Shown piece after piece: positions 18,353 through 27,629 of a DNA stretch of 64,000 nucleotides (position 1 is the stretch's first letter; every line of letters begins with the position of its first letter). The translations under genes and the position numbers were made by a program. This DNA comes from Rhizobium bangladeshense. Its GTDB lineage: Bacteria > Pseudomonadota > Alphaproteobacteria > Rhizobiales > Rhizobiaceae. The notes under the pieces are model-generated. The model was not told the DNA's origin, did no database searches, and was given only the letters and a program-made list of their open reading frames with translations. The stretch is from contig NZ_CP071612.1 of assembly GCF_017357245.1 (NCBI RefSeq), positions 3,227,001-3,291,000 on the forward strand, read 5' to 3'.

Positions 18353-18870
18353 GGGGCTGGCTCTTTGATGACATACGGGATTTCGAAGAAGAATTCCTCC
18401 AGATTATTGCCAGGCCCGTCGCGGTCGACGACCAGGAAATCGGAGGCCTGGCCCAGCGCCATCAGCGGATGATGCCAGACATTGCGGCGGTAGTTCACCC
18501 CCTGGTCCCCGCGTGCGAGAAACACCTGCGGCTTGCTCGGACGTCCGCCCTCGTCCTCGGAGACGACGACGAGGAAGGGCCGGCCGGAAATCGGCGAGAA
18601 ACTCTGACTGCCGAGCGGATGGCGCTCCATCATGTCGACGTCATAGGGGAAGCTGCGCGGCCGGCCGCGAAAGAGATTGATGATGACGCGCGCGCCCTCG
18701 CCCGACGCCTCAGCCGCAGCCAGTGCATGGAAGCGTTCGGTCGTGCCGCCGTTGATGAGCCGCATCGAGGCTGGATCGGCTTCGATCACCTCGCCGAAAG
18801 GGGCGAAGGCCGATCTGGTAAGCGGGCGGATGTCGAGAAAATCTGACAATGTTTCACTCGCCCTCGGCAT
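18349..18870 (-). CDS. allA: Ureidoglycolate lyase
   Basis: AllA cleaves ureidoglycolate to glyoxylate and urea. The protein (173 residues from ATG 18870) shows the family pattern: [14 protein letters not shown] near the N-terminus, [31 protein letters not shown] core in two pieces around the metal-like histidine site, and a C-terminal VWHHPLMAL segment. Start choice is uncertain: ATG 18930 gives 193 residues but lies deeper inside the preceding gene, and a TTG nearer the conserved region is possible. It overlaps uraH by four bases. The enzyme that converts allantoate to ureidoglycolate is not in the window. Confidence 0.9.
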   Translation of the reverse strand: MPRASETLSDFLDIRPLTRSAFAPFGEVIEADPASMRLINGGTTERFHALAAAEASGEGARVIINLFRGRPRSFPYDVDMMERHPLGSQSFSPISGRPFLVVVSEDEGGRPSKPQVFLARGDQGVNYRRNVWHHPLMALGQASDFLVVDRDGPGNNLEEFFFEIPYVIKEPAP

Positions 18871-19216
18871 GCCAGTGACGAATGGCATCGATCTCAACGA
18901 GAAGTTCCGGCAGCGTACGATAGGTTGCATCCCAGATTTCGGAGGGATCGAGGGCGAAGACGTCTTCGAGAATGCGGTTGCCCGTTCCGCAGATTTTCGT
19001 CCATGGCAGAGTGGGATGCTCGGTTGCGAATTCCGGATGGGCTACGAGCAGTCGGGACGCAGCCGCGCCGATGGTGAAATGGCAGAAGGCAACCGCCTTG
19101 AAGGTGAGATTGTCCTCGGCGAAGGCCGCCTCATCCATTCCGCCCACGAAGTATAACGCTTCGGCCGCCGCCTTCTGCATTTCATTGAGATAGTCGATAG
19201 CACGATGCTCGCTCAT
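18854..19216 (-). CDS. HepT/DUF86-like protein lacking the catalytic motif
   Basis: A 120-residue helical protein. Its C-terminal third aligns by eye with the HepT (DUF86) toxin ribonuclease pattern P-W-x-x-I-x-G-M-R-N-x4-H-x-Y ... V-W-x-T ... L-P-x-L, reading [17 protein letters not shown] ... [13 protein letters not shown]. The Arg, His and Tyr of the RX4-6HXY active site are all replaced, and there is no MntA-type nucleotidyltransferase beside it. It overlaps uraD by four bases and sits inside the urate operon, so it is probably co-expressed with it. A catalytically dead adaptor is possible; it could also be an unrelated helical bundle. Confidence 0.75.
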   Translation of the reverse strand: MSEHRAIDYLNEMQKAAAEALYFVGGMDEAAFAEDNLTFKAVAFCHFTIGAAASRLLVAHPEFATEHPTLPWTKICGTGNRILEDVFALDPSEIWDATYRTLPELLVEIDAIRHWHAEGE

Positions 19217-19713
19217 TTGCCCTCCGGCAACATCGATGTCAGGCGCAGCAGCGCGATCCGTTCGACCTGTGTCGTGGCGGTCGCGAGTTCCTCATCCAGG
19301 CCATTGCCGATCCGCGTTTCGAAAGCCGAAAGGATGTCGTCCTTGTCGAGCCCTTTGACGGCGATGATAAAGGGAAAGCCGAATTTTCTCACATAGGCCG
19401 CATTGAGTTCGGTGAAACGGGCATGCTCGGCCGGGCTCAGCCGATCGAGACCGGCGCCGGCCTGCTCCTTCCGGCTGTCTTCCGTGAGTTCACCTGCTAT
19501 CGCCAGACGGCCGGCAAGATCGGGATGGGCGCGCAACACGCCGAGACGCTCCTCCCGGCTTGCCGCACGAAAGGCGGCGGCTAGCGCTGCATGCAGGCCT
19601 GATGCCGTCAGCGGCTCCGTCACGCTGCCCGCGTCATAGGCCCGCTCGGCGATGAAGGGCGAATGTTCGAAGACGCCGCCGAAGCGGGAAACGAAATCCT
19701 CGCGCGACAGCAT
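19213..19713 (-). CDS. uraD: OHCU decarboxylase
   Basis: UraD decarboxylates 2-oxo-4-hydroxy-4-carboxy-5-ureidoimidazoline to (S)-allantoin. The 166-residue protein carries the family features FGGVFEHSPFIAERA at residue 12, LRAHPDLAGRLA near 61 with the catalytic histidine, and the C-terminal KFGFPFIIAVKG near 108. Full length. Its start overlaps the stop of puuE, and its stop overlaps the HepT-like gene, so translation is coupled on both sides. Confidence 0.95.
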   Translation of the reverse strand: MLSREDFVSRFGGVFEHSPFIAERAYDAGSVTEPLTASGLHAALAAAFRAASREERLGVLRAHPDLAGRLAIAGELTEDSRKEQAGAGLDRLSPAEHARFTELNAAYVRKFGFPFIIAVKGLDKDDILSAFETRIGNGLDEELATATTQVERIALLRLTSMLPEGK

Positions 19714-20636
19714 TAGAGCGCATCCGGCTGATGGTGCTTGTGCCAGTGCTCGGCAATCTCGATGCGGCGCGGGATCCAGACCTTGTCATGCTTGAGTACA
19801 TATTCGATGAAACGCTTCAGAGCGGCTGCCCGGCCCGGACGCCCGACAAGGCGGCAGTGCAGGCCGACCGACATCATCTTCGGGCTGCCGTCCTTGCCTT
19901 CCTCATAAAGCGTGTCGAAAGCGTCCTTCAGATAGGTGAAGAACTGGTCGCCGGCATTGAAACCCTGCGGTGTGGCAAAACGCATGTCGTTGGTTTCGAG
20001 CGTATAGGGGATGATCAGGAAGGGCTTCCCGTCGACGCCCTTGACCCAGTAAGGCAGGTCGTCGGCATAGGAATCGGAGGAATAGAGGAAGCCGCCCTCT
20101 TCCTGCACCAGTCGCAGCGTGTTGTCGGATGGCTTGCCCTGATACATGCCGTAGGGCCGCTCGCCTGTCAGTTCGGTGTGCAGGCGCACGGCCTCGAGAA
20201 TGTGCTTGCGCTCCAGATCCTCGGGAAAATCCTTGTATTCCAGCCAGCGGTAGCCATGGCTGGCGATCTCCCAACCGGCCTCCTTCATGGCGGAGACGGC
20301 TTCGGGATTGCGCGCCATCGCCAGCGTCACGCCATAGACGGTGGCCTGCACCTTGAGACCGGTGAACATGCGCCAGAGCCGCCAGAAGCCGGCGCGCGAA
20401 CCATATTCGTAGATCGATTCCATGTTGAGATTGCGCTGCCCCGGCCAGGCGGCCGCGCCGACGATTTCCGACAGCAGGTTTTCGGAAGCCGGATCGCCTT
20501 CGAGGATGCAGCTCTCGCCGCCCTCCTCGTAATTGATGACGAACTGCACGGCGACGTGAGCGTCGCCCGGCCACTTCGGATCGGGCGTCTGACGCCCGTA
20601 GCCGACGAGATTGCGCGGGTAGGTCTCGGATACCAT
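19713..20636 (-). CDS. puuE: Allantoinase PuuE (polysaccharide-deacetylase type)
   Basis: PuuE hydrolyses allantoin to allantoate and belongs to the polysaccharide deacetylase fold, unlike the amidohydrolase AllB. The 307-residue protein shows NLVGYGRQTPDPKWPGDA at the N-terminus, VNYEEGGE-like FVINYEEGGE, ASHGYRW with the metal histidine near 130, and GLHCRLVGRPGR near 263. I chose ATG 20636 because GAAGGTG stands at good spacing; the frame also opens at ATG 20672. It is the first gene of the operon, so the promoter should lie in 20637-20749. Confidence 0.94.
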   Translation of the reverse strand: MVSETYPRNLVGYGRQTPDPKWPGDAHVAVQFVINYEEGGESCILEGDPASENLLSEIVGAAAWPGQRNLNMESIYEYGSRAGFWRLWRMFTGLKVQATVYGVTLAMARNPEAVSAMKEAGWEIASHGYRWLEYKDFPEDLERKHILEAVRLHTELTGERPYGMYQGKPSDNTLRLVQEEGGFLYSSDSYADDLPYWVKGVDGKPFLIIPYTLETNDMRFATPQGFNAGDQFFTYLKDAFDTLYEEGKDGSPKMMSVGLHCRLVGRPGRAAALKRFIEYVLKHDKVWIPRRIEIAEHWHKHHQPDAL

Positions 20637-20749
20637 CAAATCACCTTCTGAAAAGACGGGGAACGGTATCATCCGCAGCCGGAATGTCGAGACGGAAACT
20701 GCGCAGCAGAATTTCTATATGTTTTACAGTCGCTTAGCTTGATACCTGC

Positions 20750-21457
20750 TCAGGCGATCCTGCGCGCGCTGACCTTGCCCATGGGGTGGAGCGAGTGAAC
20801 GCGGAAGGGACCGCCGGTGCCCTCCTCGATCATCAAAGCCACATTCGAAACCGTCACCGGCTCTCTCAAGACAGGCTCGAAGATCGTCCGCAGCACCAGC
20901 TCGATGCGGGGCATGTCAATCGCATTGATGGGGCCAGTCACCGGCATATGGAAGCGGAACTCCTCCATCACGTAAGGATTGCCCCAACGATGCAGATTGG
21001 CGAATTGCGCCGCCGACAACCCGTCGGGATCGCTGCGTTCGATGTCGGCTTCACTCAGCGGCGCCCGGAAACGATCGAACTCCTGAACGATCGCCGAAGC
21101 CAGATACTGGATCTGCTCACAGGGAGCGCTCGGCATCAGGCTGTAGAAATTGCCGAGCCGGGCGATTTCCAGATGTGGAATCCGGAAGGGGGCGTATGTC
21201 CCCGCAAAACGCATAAGATCGCGCAGGAGTTGCGCCTCCGACGTCTCAGCGGACAGGTGGAAAGGCGCCTTTAGAACGCCGTGAAAACCATAGCGCCGCG
21301 GCACGGCGGTATAAAAGGCGATCTCATGAATGCCGAGGCCGCGCACGGCCGGAGGCTCCACCATATCGCCCGAAAACACGTTTCGGCCAAGCCAATTGGC
21401 GGCCACGAGCGACAGCCGATCGCTCGCCGGAGGCGTGAAGCAAATGGCATAGCGCAT
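20750..21457 (-). CDS. DUF1045 protein, 2H phosphodiesterase-like
   Basis: A 235-residue DUF1045 protein. Two histidine motifs typical of the 2H phosphodiesterase fold are visible: YGFHGVLKAPF near residue 64 and EFRFHMPVTGPI near 170. DUF1045 proteins are often found with phosphonate genes, but none are here. The start at 21457 follows GGAGGAAATCGC, a strong site; longer frame upstream is not needed. It is downstream of the FAD oxidoreductase gene on the same strand with about 115 bases between. Confidence 0.82.
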   Translation of the reverse strand: MRYAICFTPPASDRLSLVAANWLGRNVFSGDMVEPPAVRGLGIHEIAFYTAVPRRYGFHGVLKAPFHLSAETSEAQLLRDLMRFAGTYAPFRIPHLEIARLGNFYSLMPSAPCEQIQYLASAIVQEFDRFRAPLSEADIERSDPDGLSAAQFANLHRWGNPYVMEEFRFHMPVTGPINAIDMPRIELVLRTIFEPVLREPVTVSNVALMIEEGTGGPFRVHSLHPMGKVSARRIA

Positions 21458-21572
21458 GCGATTTCCTCCATACAAGGAAGTGAGCACCGGTGAAATCCGG
21501 CGCTGCCGATGCGCAAGCAGATAGGTGATTTGCATGACAGAATAACGAAACGCAGCTGTATCTAATTCACGT

Positions 21573-22751
21573 TTAACGTGAAGCGACAGCGATATGGCTT
21601 GAAATCGCGAAGCTTTCCGGCAGCGAAAACTCGCAATCTGTATCGCCCGCGATGCAAACCGCAGCCTCCGCCAGCCGATGGGCCAGCCCGAAGCTGACCT
21701 TGAAACCGCCAGTCAACGCGATCAGGCGGGGATGGACGGGATGGCGGCCGATCATCGGATCGCGGTCGATCGCCTTCGGGCGAAGCCCCGCCCAGCGTTC
21801 GACGACGGGCGCATCGCGAAGGATCGGCGCGATGGCGCGCGCCGCCTCGATCAGCGCATCGAGTTGTGCGTCGGTCGAGCCGGGATCGTCAAAGCGGTTC
21901 TCGCTGGTGCTGCCGATTGCCGCATACCCGCCTTCATGCGCCACAACATAGAGCCCATCGAGGAAGATTGTCGGCAGCGCCGGGTCGATATCGGCCCTCA
22001 ACAGCGCCGCCTGCCCCTTCACCGGCTGGCCGATCGGCTTTTTCGCCCCCGGTGTCAACTCCTGCAGCAACGGAAAGGACTTATGGCCGGCGGCCAGGAT
22101 GCAGCGGCTGAAAGCAATGGGTTCGCCGCCAATCTCCGCCGTGCCGCGATCGGGATCGACGGCGGCAACGGCCGCATGTTCCATGATGCGCACGCATTTT
22201 GCCCGCCGCAGCAAGGCGATGAGCGCTGAGATCAATGAGCGGGGTGCGACGCGGGCCGCAAGCGTGTCGTGCACGAAGCCGTTCTCGCCGGCAGATATGT
22301 CAGGCCAACCATCGATCGGCGGCCTGTCGATGACATGCCAGTGGAAGCGGCGCTCGCCGGCCCGCCAATGGCAGTCGGCATCCTCGGAATGACCGCGGGC
22401 GATGCGATTGAGATGCGGCTTCGGCAGCGGGATCAGCCGCCCGGAACGGCGGTAGCCGGCGGAAACTCCCGTCTCGGCTTCGAGTGCGGCGATTTCAGTT
22501 TCGAGCGAAACCAGGGCATCGAACTGGAACTGCTTCTTCACTGACCACCGGTCCGGCATATGCGGCATCAGCGCGCCCAGCAGGCCGCCGCTGGCGCCTC
22601 TGCCCAGGCTGCCGGCGTCGGCAAGGATGGTGCTCATGCCGAAGCGTTTGGCATGCACGGCCGCCCAGAGACCCATGATACCGGCGCCGACGATCAGCAA
22701 GTCGCAAGAAGATTGACCGGACGCCGGTGCAGGACTATCGGCTTTTTCCAT
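21573..22751 (-). CDS. FAD-dependent oxidoreductase, MnmC oxidase-like
   Basis: A 392-residue DAO-family flavoprotein. The FAD-binding motif CDLLIVGAGIMGLWAAVHA is at residues 16-34, followed by GRGASGGLLGALMPHMPDRW, and the C-terminal GGFKVSFGLAHRLAEA binding site. The GASG...GALMPH region resembles the C-terminal oxidase domain of MnmC, which turns cmnm5s2U into nm5s2U in tRNA. Its start codon shares a CATG palindrome with the divergent mnmD-like methyltransferase gene, which strengthens that reading. A generic amino-acid oxidase is the alternative. Confidence 0.75.
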   Translation of the reverse strand: MEKADSPAPASGQSSCDLLIVGAGIMGLWAAVHAKRFGMSTILADAGSLGRGASGGLLGALMPHMPDRWSVKKQFQFDALVSLETEIAALEAETGVSAGYRRSGRLIPLPKPHLNRIARGHSEDADCHWRAGERRFHWHVIDRPPIDGWPDISAGENGFVHDTLAARVAPRSLISALIALLRRAKCVRIMEHAAVAAVDPDRGTAEIGGEPIAFSRCILAAGHKSFPLLQELTPGAKKPIGQPVKGQAALLRADIDPALPTIFLDGLYVVAHEGGYAAIGSTSENRFDDPGSTDAQLDALIEAARAIAPILRDAPVVERWAGLRPKAIDRDPMIGRHPVHPRLIALTGGFKVSFGLAHRLAEAAVCIAGDTDCEFSLPESFAISSHIAVASR

Positions 22752-23478
22752 GAGAGACGTGAACCCCGATCAGATTGGCGCGGGCGCGCCGCAGCCGCTC
22801 GAATGGCGCGACGGCGATATGCCTTATTCCATCGCATTTGGCGACCATTTTTATTGCCAGACCGATGGCCGGCTCGAATGCGGCCATGTCTTCCTCGCCG
22901 GCAATGGCCTGCCGGAGCGTTGGAAGGGCCGGCGGGATTTTGTCATCGGCGAACTCGGCTTCGGCACCGGCCTGAATTTCGCCGAGACCTGGCGGCAATG
23001 GAAGCTGCATCGCGCAGCCGGCCAGCAACTGCATTTCATTTCCTTTGAACTCCACCCGATGCGGCGCGAGGAAATCGGCCGGGCACTGTCACACTGGCCG
23101 GAGATCGATGCCGAGCGCGAAGCGCTGACCGCAGCATGGCCGCTACTGCCTGCCGGCACCGTCGCGCTCGACCTTGACGACCAGACGCGCCTCAGCGTCG
23201 TCTGCGGCGCCGCGCTCGACGGCATTGCCGCGGCAGACACCGGCTTCGACGCGTGGTACCTCGATGGCTTCGCCCCCTCACGCAACTGCGACATGTGGTC
23301 GGAGGAACTGATGCGGTGCGTCAATGAAAAGACGGCCGCCGGCGGCACCTTCGCAACTTACGCCGCGGCCGGCTTCGTGCGCCGCAATCTCATCGCTGCG
23401 GGCTTTGCCGTCGAGCGTCGCAAAGGCTTCGCCGGCAAACGTGAAATGCTCTGCGGCATCAAAGCGCTCACCGAATAA
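22750..23478 (+). CDS. mnmD: tRNA mnm5s2U34 methyltransferase, MnmD/MnmC N-terminal type
   Basis: A 242-residue SAM-dependent methyltransferase matching the N-terminal half of MnmC (DUF752): PLEWRDGDMPYS at residue 16, DHFY, the SAM loop VIGELGFGTGLNF near 63, and the catalytic motif WYLDGFAPSRNCDMW near 173, followed by AAGFVRR and RKGFAGKREML. It would methylate nm5s2U34 to mnm5s2U34 in tRNA. It is the free-standing form. Its ATG overlaps the ATG of the divergent FAD oxidoreductase gene, so both promoters must lie within the other coding sequence. Confidence 0.9.
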   Translation: MRDVNPDQIGAGAPQPLEWRDGDMPYSIAFGDHFYCQTDGRLECGHVFLAGNGLPERWKGRRDFVIGELGFGTGLNFAETWRQWKLHRAAGQQLHFISFELHPMRREEIGRALSHWPEIDAEREALTAAWPLLPAGTVALDLDDQTRLSVVCGAALDGIAAADTGFDAWYLDGFAPSRNCDMWSEELMRCVNEKTAAGGTFATYAAAGFVRRNLIAAGFAVERRKGFAGKREMLCGIKALTE

Positions 23479-23498
23479 CCCTTTTGGTTCGATCGTGT

Positions 23499-26400
23499 TC
23501 AGTAGCCCTTGCGCCCCGGCTGCTGCCCGGTCTTGCCCAGCCATTGCCGGATCTTCTCCTCCAGCAGTTCCGGGCTGATCGGCTTCGACATGTAGTCGTC
23601 CATGCCGGCGTCGAGGCAGGCCTCGCAGTCGCTTTCGAGCGCATGGGCGGTGACGCCGATGATGGGCACACGATGGCCCTGCCCCTTTTCCTTCTCGCGG
23701 ATCGTCCGAGCCGCTTCATGGCCGTTCATAACAGGCATCGAGACGTCCATCATGATGATGCCCGGCTTGTGTCTCGCCCAAGCGGCGACCGCCTGCTCAC
23801 CATTGTCGACGACGAGGAAGGAGAGATCGGTTGCCTGCAGGATCTGTGTAAAGACGATCTGGTTGACTTCATTGTCTTCTGCGACGAGCACGTCGATGAA
23901 TTCCGGCCCGCGCGTCTGCGGCACGGGCTCCGGCACGACCGCCTGCGCCTGTGGCCGGGTGCTCTCGCTCGCGAAGGACTGTTTGACGCGGCTTGCACGC
24001 ACCACTTCGACCATGGTGTTGCGTAGCACATTGGCGCGCGCCGGCTTCATCAGGTGTGCATGGCCGTTCAGTGCCGCGAATTCCTTCTCCGTGCCCGAAA
24101 TATCCATCGACGTCAGGAAGATGATCGGCAGCTCGACGAACCGGGGGTCGGCGCGCAACCGGCGCGCGACATCGGCGCCGTTCATGTCGGGCATGTGATA
24201 GTCGAGCACGACTGCGTCCACGGTGACGCCGAGATCGGCGGCCGCCTCCAGGATTGCAAGCCCGGTGCCTCCACCCTCTGCAGCCACGCCGTCGAAGCCC
24301 CAGAGCGAGAGCTGCTCGGTCAGGATGCGGCGGTTCACCTCGTTGTCGTCGACGACGAGGATACGCGCGCCCTGCACATTGATCGGCAGCGGCTTCGGTT
24401 CGAGCCGGGCGGCGGCCACCGCGAAAGGCAGGTTCACGGTGAAGACCGAGCCTTTGCCCCATTCGCTCTCGACATTGATATAGCCTCCGAAGAGATCGAC
24501 GAGGCCGGCGGTGATTGCAAGACCGAGGCCCGTTCCCTCATGCCGCCGGGTCGAGGAGGCGTCGACCTGCGAAAACTTGTCGAAAACCGATGCGAGCTTG
24601 TCCTTCGGAATGCCGATCCCGGTATCCTCGATGCGGATGCTTGCCAAGATCTCGCCGCCGGCGACGGTCTCGAAGCCGACATCGACGAAGACATGGCCAC
24701 GCTCGGTGAACTTGACGGCATTGCCGACGAGATTGGTGACGATCTGGCGAAAGCGGCCGGCATCGCCGATCACGGCGGCGGGCAAATCCGGTGCGGCCCG
24801 CACGAGCAGTTCGATGTTCTTCTCGGCGGCATGCGACGACAAAAGTGTCGCCACGTCCTCCACAGCTTCGGTGATATCGAACGCCGCTTTGCGCAGTGTC
24901 ATCTGCCTCGCATCGATCTTCGAGAAATCGAGGATGTCGTTGATAATAGTCAGCAGCGCATTGCCCGATTTGACAATGATGTCGATGAAGGTTTTCTGGC
25001 GCGTATCAAGATTGGTCTTGGCCAGCAGCTCCGCCATGCCGAGCACGCCGTTCATTGGAGTGCGGATCTCATGGCTCATATTGGCGAGGAATTCGGACTT
25101 GGCGCGATCGGCGGCTTCGGCGCGCGACAGCAGCTGGCGCAGTTCCTCCTCGCGGCTCTTGAGATCAGTGACGTCGGTGAACAGCGCCACCCAATGCTGT
25201 CCGGTACTGACCGTCGCGTCCATGTTCACCCAGCGCTCGCCGCCGACATGGAAGACGGTGGAAATCGGCTGCCTCGCCGCGATGTTGGCGCGCCACTCCT
25301 GCAGGATCTCGTCCGCCTCATCGTGGAAATCGCCGCGCGCCGCGCAAAATTCGAACATGCCGAGCCAGCCCTGGCCGGCCTCGATGTATTCAGGCGGGAT
25401 TTGCAGGATATCGGCCATAGCCTCGTTGGACATCCTGATGACGCCGTCTTGGATGATGGCAAGCCCCTGCGACATGGCGTGTGTGGCATCGCGCATCATT
25501 TCGCCGAGCCGCTCCAGCGCGGCCCGGGTCTCGTGAATTTCCTTTTCCCGCTCGCGCACCGCCGAAATGTCGGCATAGGTCAGCAGGATGCGGTCGTTGG
25601 AGATGCGGCGGCTGTCGAAGATCACCGATTTGCCGCCCGCCCAGCCGACCTCGATCGGCTCCGGTTCCTCCGCCTCGAACAGGTGCTTGCGGAAAGCGTA
25701 AATCTCCTCCGGCGTCTGCGTCCGATCGTAGCGCCCGAGTTCGTAATTGCGGCGGATGACGTCAAGGAAGGGGCGGCCGTCGAAGCGATCGTCGAGCGGC
25801 AGTTCCCAGATGCCGTAGAATTCGTCGTTGACGTAGAGGATCCGGTGGTCGTTATCGAGGATCAGCACGCCGATCGGCAGCGAACGCAGAATGCTCTCGA
25901 TGTCGCGATGCAGTATTTCTTCCTGCTTGCGCGATTCAATCAGCGCCCTCTCGCGATCCTTGAGCGGTGAGATGTCGGAAAAGGAGCCGACGACATAGGT
26001 TCGCCCATCCGCCGTCATGACGCGGTTGACGCGCGAGATGACGGGATAGACATGGCCGCTATTGCTCGGCATCTCGCTCTCGAGCTCCACCGAAATACCG
26101 TCCCTCAGCGCCAGCAGGTTTTCCTGGTAGATCGCCTCAGCACCTTCCGGCCCGAACATTTCGTGTTCGGTCATTCCCATATACTCGGAGCGGGCGCGGC
26201 CGCTGAAGGTTTCATAATACTTGTTGGCATAGACCAGGCGGTGCTTGTCGTCGCGGACGAAGACCGCAACCGGCAGGTCCTCCAGGACGGTGCGGAGAAC
26301 GTCGAGTTCGTTGACGCTCTCTCCCCAGGCCGATTCGCCGGCCACAGGCAGAGCGCCGTTGCGATAAGCTGCATTGACGACAAGCGGGCGTCCGTCCGCC

Positions 26401-26879
26401 GTAAAGATGCCGATCGGCTGATCGAGATTTTCCAGTGCCTCGCGCACCCGGGCGAGGTCGGCGGCGGTTTCGGAATCGCCTACAAACCCTGGGTTGCCAA
26501 CCATCTCCCTGCCGGCGATGACGCGGCGCTCGCGCGCTTCGAAGATGCCAAGCACATAGATCCGATCCGGCGACGGCGAGAAGCTTTCGATCTGGACGCG
26601 CTCATGGTGGAGGCTCTCCGCGTCGAAGCAGATGGCGTTTTCCTCGGTGCCGAAAACCAGCGCGCGGCGTTCCTTATCCTCGCGGTCCTCTTCCTCGGGG
26701 CGGTCGAATAGCTCGCGGGTGCGCCTACCGATGAAGTCGGAAATCTCGCGGCCCAGGAAATCCGCATAGGCCCCGTTGACGGCGACATAGCGCAACTCGC
26801 TGTTCTTGACATAGGCCGGGGTGTCCAGATCGGCGATCCGGCGGCAAGCCAATTCCAGAATGTCCCCGGCTGATTTCAA
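23499..26879 (-). CDS. Multi-PAS hybrid histidine kinase with two receiver domains
   Basis: A 1126-residue hybrid kinase without obvious membrane segments, so probably a cytoplasmic sensor. Residues ~10-590 hold several PAS-like repeats (for example VFVRDDKHRLVYANKYYE near 205 and GVLILDNDHRILYVNDEFYG near 340). The HisKA domain begins near 602 with FLANMSHEIRTPMNGVLGM, the phospho-acceptor being the His of SHE. The ATPase has NLVGNAVKFTE and DTGIGIPKDK and GTGLGLAI. Two receivers follow: RILVVDDNEVNRR near 840 with acceptor in VVLDYHMPDMNG, and DVLVAEDNEVNQI near 985 with MMDVSMPVMNG. The start is TTG with GGGAG upstream. Signal and partners are unknown. Confidence 0.9.
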   Translation of the reverse strand: MKSAGDILELACRRIADLDTPAYVKNSELRYVAVNGAYADFLGREISDFIGRRTRELFDRPEEEDREDKERRALVFGTEENAICFDAESLHHERVQIESFSPSPDRIYVLGIFEARERRVIAGREMVGNPGFVGDSETAADLARVREALENLDQPIGIFTADGRPLVVNAAYRNGALPVAGESAWGESVNELDVLRTVLEDLPVAVFVRDDKHRLVYANKYYETFSGRARSEYMGMTEHEMFGPEGAEAIYQENLLALRDGISVELESEMPSNSGHVYPVISRVNRVMTADGRTYVVGSFSDISPLKDRERALIESRKQEEILHRDIESILRSLPIGVLILDNDHRILYVNDEFYGIWELPLDDRFDGRPFLDVIRRNYELGRYDRTQTPEEIYAFRKHLFEAEEPEPIEVGWAGGKSVIFDSRRISNDRILLTYADISAVREREKEIHETRAALERLGEMMRDATHAMSQGLAIIQDGVIRMSNEAMADILQIPPEYIEAGQGWLGMFEFCAARGDFHDEADEILQEWRANIAARQPISTVFHVGGERWVNMDATVSTGQHWVALFTDVTDLKSREEELRQLLSRAEAADRAKSEFLANMSHEIRTPMNGVLGMAELLAKTNLDTRQKTFIDIIVKSGNALLTIINDILDFSKIDARQMTLRKAAFDITEAVEDVATLLSSHAAEKNIELLVRAAPDLPAAVIGDAGRFRQIVTNLVGNAVKFTERGHVFVDVGFETVAGGEILASIRIEDTGIGIPKDKLASVFDKFSQVDASSTRRHEGTGLGLAITAGLVDLFGGYINVESEWGKGSVFTVNLPFAVAAARLEPKPLPINVQGARILVVDDNEVNRRILTEQLSLWGFDGVAAEGGGTGLAILEAAADLGVTVDAVVLDYHMPDMNGADVARRLRADPRFVELPIIFLTSMDISGTEKEFAALNGHAHLMKPARANVLRNTMVEVVRASRVKQSFASESTRPQAQAVVPEPVPQTRGPEFIDVLVAEDNEVNQIVFTQILQATDLSFLVVDNGEQAVAAWARHKPGIIMMDVSMPVMNGHEAARTIREKEKGQGHRVPIIGVTAHALESDCEACLDAGMDDYMSKPISPELLEEKIRQWLGKTGQQPGRKGY

Positions 26880-27207
26880 GAAATTGTCGCTCCCGCAATA
26901 AATGAAATATCAACTACAAAGACTATAACGCCAAGGCTTTTAACAAGGTTTTAACCATAAATAATCGAGGGCGGAATTTCACAAGCCGGCTCATCAGGCC
27001 GAATACGGCCATTACCAATTCGGACCCCGATCATGCCGTGATCGGCAGCAAATCCGGTCGGCTGCGACCCGTCTCTACTCTTGGCCGGCCATTGAAATCA
27101 TGACCAAGATTTAATGCGGCGAGCCCTTGCGCGGCCATCGCTCCGCCGCGATCCGAGCGGAGTCTGGCGATGGCTTTATAGAAGCCAGTCTAGATAAGGA
27201 AGATACC

Positions 27208-27516
27208 ATGTCCGTTCTTCATAAGACCATGGCGACGGGCCTGATTGCGCTGACCTTTGCCGGCGCCTCGCTCACCACCGCCACCACCGCCGATGCCCGT
27301 CCGCGCGATGCCTTCTGGGGCGGCCTTGCCGCCGGCGTCGTAGGCGGCGCTCTTCTGTCCGAAGCCGCCCGACCCGCCTACCCCGTCTATCCGGCCTACC
27401 CCGTCTATCGTCCCTATCCCGTCTACCGGACCTATTACCGGCCGCACTATTGCCATCTCGAATGGCGCTACGACCGCTGGGGAGACCCCTACCGCGTGAA
27501 AGTGTGCCCGGAATAA
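27208..27516 (+). CDS. Small secreted Pro/Tyr-rich protein
   Basis: A 102-residue protein with a signal peptide (MSVLHKTMATGLIALTFAGASL, likely cut after ADA), a glycine-rich GGLAAGVVGGALL segment that could insert in a membrane, and a low-complexity stretch of repeated Y-P-V-Y/R units (residues ~57-82). It ends WRYDRWGDPYRVKVCPE, a tail seen in small rhizobial envelope proteins. GGAAG before the ATG supports the start. A perfect hairpin follows the gene. Function is unknown. Confidence 0.75.
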   Translation: MSVLHKTMATGLIALTFAGASLTTATTADARPRDAFWGGLAAGVVGGALLSEAARPAYPVYPAYPVYRPYPVYRTYYRPHYCHLEWRYDRWGDPYRVKVCPE

Positions 27517-27570
27517 AACCGCATCCGGCGCCGCTTGACCTCAAGACGGCACCCGCCCGCTGACAACAGG

Positions 27571-27608
27571 CAAATGGTCTGGCGAGCATTCACCCGCCAG
27601 ACCATTTG
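27571..27608. terminator. Perfect 14-bp hairpin between convergent genes
   Basis: Arms 27571-27584 and 27595-27608 are perfect complements with a 10-base loop, midway between the stops of the small secreted protein gene and the MFS gene. There is no long T run, so it may act as a bidirectional terminator or transcript-end stabiliser. Confidence 0.65.
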
Positions 27609-27629
27609 CTTGCGCCAGAGCTGCATCCG

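Noticed and set aside
24054..25970. 638-codon plus-strand frame under the hybrid kinase gene
   Set aside because: Antisense to a gene with unmistakable kinase and receiver motifs; no ribosome site or domain of its own.
27360..27450. Tandem short repeats in the Pro/Tyr-rich gene as a CRISPR-like array
   Set aside because: The repeated units are coding (Y-P-V-Y/R codons) within a signal-peptide protein and there are no spacers.
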